Source: CAVYWD01 sp963772225
Lineage (GTDB): Bacteria > Myxococcota > Myxococcia > Myxococcales > UBA5297
Reading direction: 5' to 3'
NCBI GenBank assembly: GCA_963772225.1
Contig: CAVYWD010000011.1
Span: 806,001-870,000, forward strand
DNA: 64,000 nt
Shown here: in pieces, positions 60,175 through 64,000 of the stretch
Numbering within the stretch: the first letter of the stretch is position 1
Layout of the letters: every line of letters begins with the position of its first letter
The notes under the pieces: model-generated
What the model was told of the DNA's origin: nothing
Databases searched by the model: none
Seen by the model: only the letters and a program-made list of their open reading frames with translations
Program-made: the position numbers and the translations under genes

Positions 60175-60858
60175 CTACTGCGCCGCGCGCGCAAGAGCGA
60201 AGAGCCGGACCTCCGCCGCGCCGGACTCTCGCAGCGCGAGCGCCGCGGCGTGTGCCGTGGCTCCGGTGGTGAGCACGTCGTCGACCAGGAGCACGCGCTC
60301 GCCCCGGACCTTCGCGCTCTCCGCGCAGAAGGCCCCGCGCAGGTTCTCCTCCCGCGCGGCGCGCCCTCGCCCGACTTGGGGAGCCGTGTCGCGCACCCGG
60401 CGGAGCGCCCGGGGCGCGACCGGCCGGCCTCCCTTTCGCGCCAGCGCCCGGGCGAGCAGGAGCGCCTGGTCGTACCCGCGGCCGCGCAGCCGCTTCGGGT
60501 GCAGCGAGGCCGGCGTCACGAGCGTGCACCACTCCAACGAGGCGCGCGCCGCCTCGAGCGCGAGCTCCGCCAGCGGCCCGGCGTAGTGCGGGCAGTCCTC
60601 GTACTTGAAGCGATGGACCGCCTCGGCCAGCGCCCCCCCGTAGAGGAACGGGACGCAGGCCTCCTCGAACGCCGGCGGCTCGCTCCGGCAATGCGCGCAG
60701 AGCCCGTCGACCTCCGGCTCGCCACAGCGCTCACACCGCCGCGCGGCGAGGTCGGTGCAAGTCTCCAGGCACTTCGGGCAGAAGGGCCCGCGCCCGTCGA
60801 AGAGCTCGCGGCACCCTGGGCAGCGCGGGGGGAAGACGAGGTCGAGGAGCGCGCGCAA
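60175..60858 (-). CDS. comF: ComF family phosphoribosyltransferase-like protein
   Basis: The 227-residue protein has Cys-rich zinc motifs (CPGC, CPKC, CERC, CAHC) and a PRTase domain with VLLVDDVLTTGAT. ComF proteins act in DNA uptake competence in some bacteria. The TTG start at 60858 lies 3 bases after the gpmI stop with no good ribosome binding site, so coupling to gpmI is likely. Confidence 0.9.
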   Translation of the reverse strand: MRALLDLVFPPRCPGCRELFDGRGPFCPKCLETCTDLAARRCERCGEPEVDGLCAHCRSEPPAFEEACVPFLYGGALAEAVHRFKYEDCPHYAGPLAELALEAARASLEWCTLVTPASLHPKRLRGRGYDQALLLARALARKGGRPVAPRALRRVRDTAPQVGRGRAAREENLRGAFCAESAKVRGERVLLVDDVLTTGATAHAAALALRESGAAEVRLFALARAAQ

Positions 60859-60861
60859 GGG

Positions 60862-62406
60862 TCAGCGGACGATGAGGGAGCGCCCGCCCATCTCCTTGGG
60901 CGGGGTGAGGCCCATGACCGAACAAAGGGTCGGCGCGACGTCGGCGAGGATGCCCTTCTTCATCTTGGCGCCCTTGAAGTCGGGGTCGACCAGGATGAAC
61001 GGCACCGGGTTCAGGGTATGGGCGGTGTGCGGCTCGCCGGTGACGGGGTCGACCATGGTCTCGCAGTTGCCGTGGTCGGCGGTGATGGCCATGGAGAGTC
61101 CCGCCGCGCTCGCGTGCTTGTAGACCTCGCCCAGGCACTCGTCGACGACCTTGACCGCTTTGATGGCCGCGTCCAGCACGCCGGTGTGGCCGACCATGTC
61201 CGGGTTCGCGAAGTTCACGAGCAGGAACTGGTAGCTCTTGGAGTCGATGCGGCGGCAGAGCTCGGCGGTGACCTCGCGCGCGCTCATCTCGGGCTTCAGG
61301 TCGTAGGTCTTCACGTCGCGAGGGCTCGGCACCAGGTGCCGGTCTTCCCCGGGGAAGACCCTCTCGCGCCCGCCGTTGAAGAAGAACGTCACGTGCGCGT
61401 ACTTCTCGGTCTCGGCGGTGCGGAATTGCCGCAGGTTCTTCTGCGCCAAGAGCTCGGGAAGGATCTGCGTGGGGTTGTCCGGCGGGAAGGCCACGGGGAG
61501 CTTGAAGGTCTTGTCGTACTCGGTCATGCACACGTAGTACGAGAGCCGCGGCGCCCCGCCGCGGTCGAACTCCTTGAACTCGGGGTCGGCGAGCGCGCGA
61601 GTGATCTCGCGGGCCCGGTCCGCGCGGAAGTTGAAGAAGATGCAGGCGTCGCCGTCCTTGATAGTTCCCAAAGGCGTGCCGTCGCCCTTGACCACCACCG
61701 TGGGCGACACGAACTCGTCGGTCTCGCCGCGGGCGTACGCGGCCTTCATGGCCTCGACGCCGCCCTCGGCCTTGAAGCCCTCGCCCTTGACCAGCGCGTT
61801 GTAGCAGCGCTGCACCCGGTCCCACCGCTTGTCCCGGTCCATGCCGAAGTAGCGGCCGCCGACGGTGGCGACCTCGCCCGCCTTGCGCTGCGCGAGCGAC
61901 GAGACGAGCTCCTCCATGAAGCCGAGCCCGCTCTTGGGCGGCGTATCGCGCCCGTCCATGAAGGCGTGGACGTAGATCCGCGGCAGGCCCTTTTGGCGCG
62001 CCGCCTCGGTCAGCGCCGCCAGGTGCTCCATGGAGCTGTGGACCCCGCCGGGCGAGACCAGGCCCAGCAGGTGGAGCGCCCCGCCCGAGCGCTTGGCCTC
62101 CTCGAAGGCCTGGTTGATGGCCGGGTTCTTCGCCAGCTCGCCGGTCTCAGACGCCCGGTTGATCCGCACCAGGTCCTGGTAGACCACCCGGCCCGCGCCG
62201 AGGTTCGTGTGGCCGACCTCGCTGTTGCCCATCTGCCCCTCGGGCAGGCCGACCGCCAGCCCGCAGGTCTCGAGCTCGGTGGCCGCTCCGAGCTTGAGAA
62301 AGCGGTCCATGTTCGGCGTGCCGGCGAGCTGGATGGCGTTCGCCTCTCTCTCGGCTCGATTGCCCCAGCCGTCGAGGATGGCGAGGAGCACTGGCTTGAT
62401 GCGCAT
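60862..62406 (-). CDS. gpmI: 2,3-bisphosphoglycerate-independent phosphoglycerate mutase GpmI
   Basis: The ATG at 62406 gives 514 residues, the standard GpmI length. Motifs: LLAILDGWGNR, the phosphoserine loop EGQMGNSEVGHTNLGAGR, YVHAFMDGRDT, FFNFRADRAREIT and ITADHGNCE, which supply the metal ligands. It interconverts 3- and 2-phosphoglycerate in glycolysis. It sits in a leftward run rlmH-gpmI-comF. Confidence 0.96.
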   Translation of the reverse strand: MRIKPVLLAILDGWGNRAEREANAIQLAGTPNMDRFLKLGAATELETCGLAVGLPEGQMGNSEVGHTNLGAGRVVYQDLVRINRASETGELAKNPAINQAFEEAKRSGGALHLLGLVSPGGVHSSMEHLAALTEAARQKGLPRIYVHAFMDGRDTPPKSGLGFMEELVSSLAQRKAGEVATVGGRYFGMDRDKRWDRVQRCYNALVKGEGFKAEGGVEAMKAAYARGETDEFVSPTVVVKGDGTPLGTIKDGDACIFFNFRADRAREITRALADPEFKEFDRGGAPRLSYYVCMTEYDKTFKLPVAFPPDNPTQILPELLAQKNLRQFRTAETEKYAHVTFFFNGGRERVFPGEDRHLVPSPRDVKTYDLKPEMSAREVTAELCRRIDSKSYQFLLVNFANPDMVGHTGVLDAAIKAVKVVDECLGEVYKHASAAGLSMAITADHGNCETMVDPVTGEPHTAHTLNPVPFILVDPDFKGAKMKKGILADVAPTLCSVMGLTPPKEMGGRSLIVR

Positions 62407-62472
62407 GGGTAAAAGGCCCTCGTTCGATATCAAGGTGTTTGAGTCGCAAAGACATCTTAGTTCTAGCCGCCC

Positions 62473-62934
62473 TCAGCGGTGGTAGGGCTCGCCCTTCAAG
62501 ATCGTGAAGGCGCGGTAGATCTGCTCGGCGAGCGTCAAACGCGCGAGGCGGTGGGGCAGCGTCATGGCGGACAAAGACAGCACGAGAGACGCGCGCTGGC
62601 GCACGGGCTCGCCCAGGCCCTCCGCCCCGCCGATGCAGAAGGCGAGGTCGCGGCCGCCCTGCAGCATCCGGCCGAGCTGCTGAGCGAAGGCGACGCTCGA
62701 GAGCACCTTGCCGCGCTCGTCGAGCGCTACCAGGGACTCCTGGGGCTTGAGGCGCTCGAGGATGGCCCGCGCCTCCTCCTCCACCGCGGCAGCCGGGTCC
62801 CGCGCCTTGCGCGCGTCCGGGACCTCCACGAGCTCGAATCGGCAATAGTGGGAAAGGCGCTGTGCGTACTCCTGGACCGCCGGCTCGAAGAGCTTGGAGC
62901 GGTCGCGCCCGACCGAGATCAATCGCACCTTCAT
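62473..62934 (-). CDS. rlmH: 23S rRNA (pseudouridine-1915-N3) methyltransferase RlmH
   Basis: The 153-residue product is a complete RlmH (SPOUT fold): LISVGRDRSKLFEPAVQEYA, LDERGKVLSS, FCIGGAEGLGEPV and the C-terminal TLAEQIYRAFTILKGEPYHR, the knot that binds S-adenosylmethionine. It methylates pseudouridine 1915 of 23S rRNA. It heads the leftward run with gpmI and comF. Confidence 0.97.
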   Translation of the reverse strand: MKVRLISVGRDRSKLFEPAVQEYAQRLSHYCRFELVEVPDARKARDPAAAVEEEARAILERLKPQESLVALDERGKVLSSVAFAQQLGRMLQGGRDLAFCIGGAEGLGEPVRQRASLVLSLSAMTLPHRLARLTLAEQIYRAFTILKGEPYHR

Positions 62935-63017
62935 CGCCGTGACGTTTCTACGGATGTGACCAATTGTCTACAATGGAGGTCGGGAGGAAGCTCGAAAGGT
63001 TGCCGCCGGGACCTGCC

Positions 63018-63572
63018 ATGATCGCCGCCCTCGCCGTGTCCGCCCTCCTCCTCGCCGCCGCGCCCTCGAAGGCCCCTGGCCAGGAGCGCTTCGAAGCCGG
63101 GCGCGCGGCCTTCGTGCAGGGCGAGTTCGAGTCGGCCCTCGTTGAGCTCCGCGCCGCGGCCCAGGAGGCCGAGTCGGACGATCTGCTGGCGCAGATCCAC
63201 CTCTTGCGCGGGCAATGCTACGCGGCCCTGCCTGACGACGCGAAGGCGGAGGAGGCCTTCACCGACGCCCTGGAGTTCGACCCGCTGGTGACCCTGGACG
63301 CGGCAAAGGTCCGCCCCGAGGTCGTGGCGCTGCTCGAGGGGCTCCGGGAGTGCCTTCGGGCGGAGCTCAAAATCTGGACCGACCAGCCGGGCTCGCGCGT
63401 CTTCTTGGACGGGAAGGAAGTGGGCATGGCGCCCCTTCGCCGCAGGGTGGGCCTGGGAAAGCACCGCGTCGAGGTGAAGACCCTCGACGGCGCCTATCGC
63501 GGGCGCGAGGAAGTGCTCATCCACGCGCGCCAGTCGCACGAGCTCAAGCTCAGCCTCACCCGGAACGAATAG
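63018..63572 (+). CDS. Secreted TPR/PEGA-domain protein
   Basis: From the ATG at 63018 the product has 184 residues: signal peptide (MIAALAVSALLLAAAPSKA), a TPR-like helical pair (RFEAGRAAFVQGEFESALVE, HLLRGQCYAALPDDAKAEEA) and a C-terminal PEGA domain (KIWTDQPGSRVFLDGKEVG, MAPLRRRVGLGKHRVEVK). A start further upstream (TTG 62964 or ATG 62973) cannot be excluded. Likely an envelope protein; the role is unknown. Confidence 0.8.
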   Translation: MIAALAVSALLLAAAPSKAPGQERFEAGRAAFVQGEFESALVELRAAAQEAESDDLLAQIHLLRGQCYAALPDDAKAEEAFTDALEFDPLVTLDAAKVRPEVVALLEGLRECLRAELKIWTDQPGSRVFLDGKEVGMAPLRRRVGLGKHRVEVKTLDGAYRGREEVLIHARQSHELKLSLTRNE

Positions 63573-63605
63573 CGGCGGCATCGACTCAGCGGGCCGGGTG
63601 GCGCT

Positions 63606-63631
63606 CCCCCTCCCCGCGAGCGGGGAGGGGG
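63606..63631. repeat. GC-rich inverted repeat, family copy 3
   Basis: A perfect 12-base stem, CCCCCTCCCCGC with GCGGGGAGGGGG, and a GA loop, followed by a G run ending GTGAGG. It lies between two convergent genes, where it may act as a two-way terminator. Confidence 0.8.
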
Positions 63632-63649
63632 TAGGGGGGGGGTGAGGAC

Positions 63650-64000
63650 CTACGGCCCCCGGTAGATCCCGATGGCCCCGGCCAGGAACGCGACCAGGAT
63701 CTGCCGCTGGCTCCCGGAGCCGGCCACCTGGATGTCGGCGACCGCGTCGCCTATGAGGTCGCCCAGGACGTCCAGGCCGTAGATCTGCAGGCTGTCGCCC
63801 CGGAGGCGCGTCAGCCCGCCCAGGCCGGCGCCGACCCATATCGAGCCGTCCAGCGGGTCGACCTGCACGGCGGTGGCGCGCGCCGGGTCGGCCAGGCCGG
63901 CGGTCCAATAGCGGACCTTGCCGTCGGGCGAACGGGCGGCGAGCCCGCGCGCGAACGAGCCTATCCAGAGCGTGCCGTCGGGCGCGAGGGCCATGCTCGA
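63650..64000 (-). CDS. C-terminal part of a beta-propeller protein (runs off the window)
   Basis: The frame is open to base 64000 and ends at 63650. It reads APDGTLWIGSFARGLAARS, PLDGSIWVGAGLGGLTRLRG and similar blades with the W-IG/W-VG repeats of two-component-regulator-type propellers. The N-terminus lies beyond the window, so whether it is a sensor or a secreted protein cannot be told. Confidence 0.8.
   Translation of the reverse strand, partial: SSMALAPDGTLWIGSFARGLAARSPDGKVRYWTAGLADPARATAVQVDPLDGSIWVGAGLGGLTRLRGDSLQIYGLDVLGDLIGDAVADIQVAGSGSQRQILVAFLAGAIGIYRGP

Overview
The window reads as high-GC (about 70% or more in most genes) chromosomal DNA of a deltaproteobacterium-type organism, most likely a member of the Myxococcota. 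Pointers are a Ser/Thr kinase with an N-terminal zinc ribbon, Asp/Gly/Ala-rich lipoproteins, PEGA/TPR secreted proteins, hybrid kinases, a DUF1844 protein and a small protein starting MPDAIDIKLIDKRT of a type I associate with myxobacteria. This assignment rests on protein style and family recall, not on a marker gene. No rRNA, tRNA, CRISPR array, complete insertion sequence or replication origin was seen.

Layout. 1-6.0 kb: start of a secreted protein, an MFS transporter, a Ser/Thr protein kinase and a PEGA-like secreted protein. 6.0-28.3 kb: a nearly complete type VI secretion (T6SS) locus. A first tssF is divergent from a run on the plus strand: a lytic transglycosylase, tssJ, tssK, tssL, tssM, tssA, tssB, tssC, hcp, tssE, a second tssF, tssG, tssH(clpV), an FHA protein and a chemoreceptor. 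No vgrG (tssI) or PAAR gene is present. 28.6-31.5 kb: accessory genes (esterase lipoprotein, SemiSWEET, frameshifted YbjQ) with gene remnants and a hairpin repeat. 31.7-35.4 kb: pstSCAB phosphate uptake genes behind a Pho box. 35.4-38.1 kb: a low-GC island carrying one orphan 607-residue protein with a lysozyme-like C-terminal motif. 38.1-40.8 kb: a hybrid histidine kinase and a SixA phosphatase.

41.0-49.7 kb: B12/radical SAM protein, cystathionine gamma-synthase-type enzyme, a DHH-like protein, a head-to-tail tandem duplication (44307-46956) carrying two Rpn/PD-(D/E)XK-like nuclease paralogues, a hydrolase, a one-domain asparaginase, an MDMPI-fold enzyme and a small membrane protein. 49.7-51.1 kb: thiE-thiD. 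51.2-54.0 kb: small conserved genes and a DegP/HtrA protease. 54.5-63.6 kb: lpxC behind a candidate sigma-54 promoter, an outer-membrane-like protein, a cupin, a pyruvate-kinase-like protein lacking its C-terminal domain, a coiled-coil membrane protein, a second hydrolase, and the rlmH-gpmI-comF run. The window ends inside a beta-propeller gene.

The most interesting points are the two full-length tssF paralogues beside single tssG/tssE/tssK genes (the baseplate wedge holds two TssF per TssG, so a built-in heterodimer is possible), the cluster-embedded transglycosylase, the orphan lysozyme-like protein on a base-composition island, the mosaic tandem nuclease duplication, and the hairpin/dispersed repeat that touches the end of sixA and the start of a membrane protein gene.
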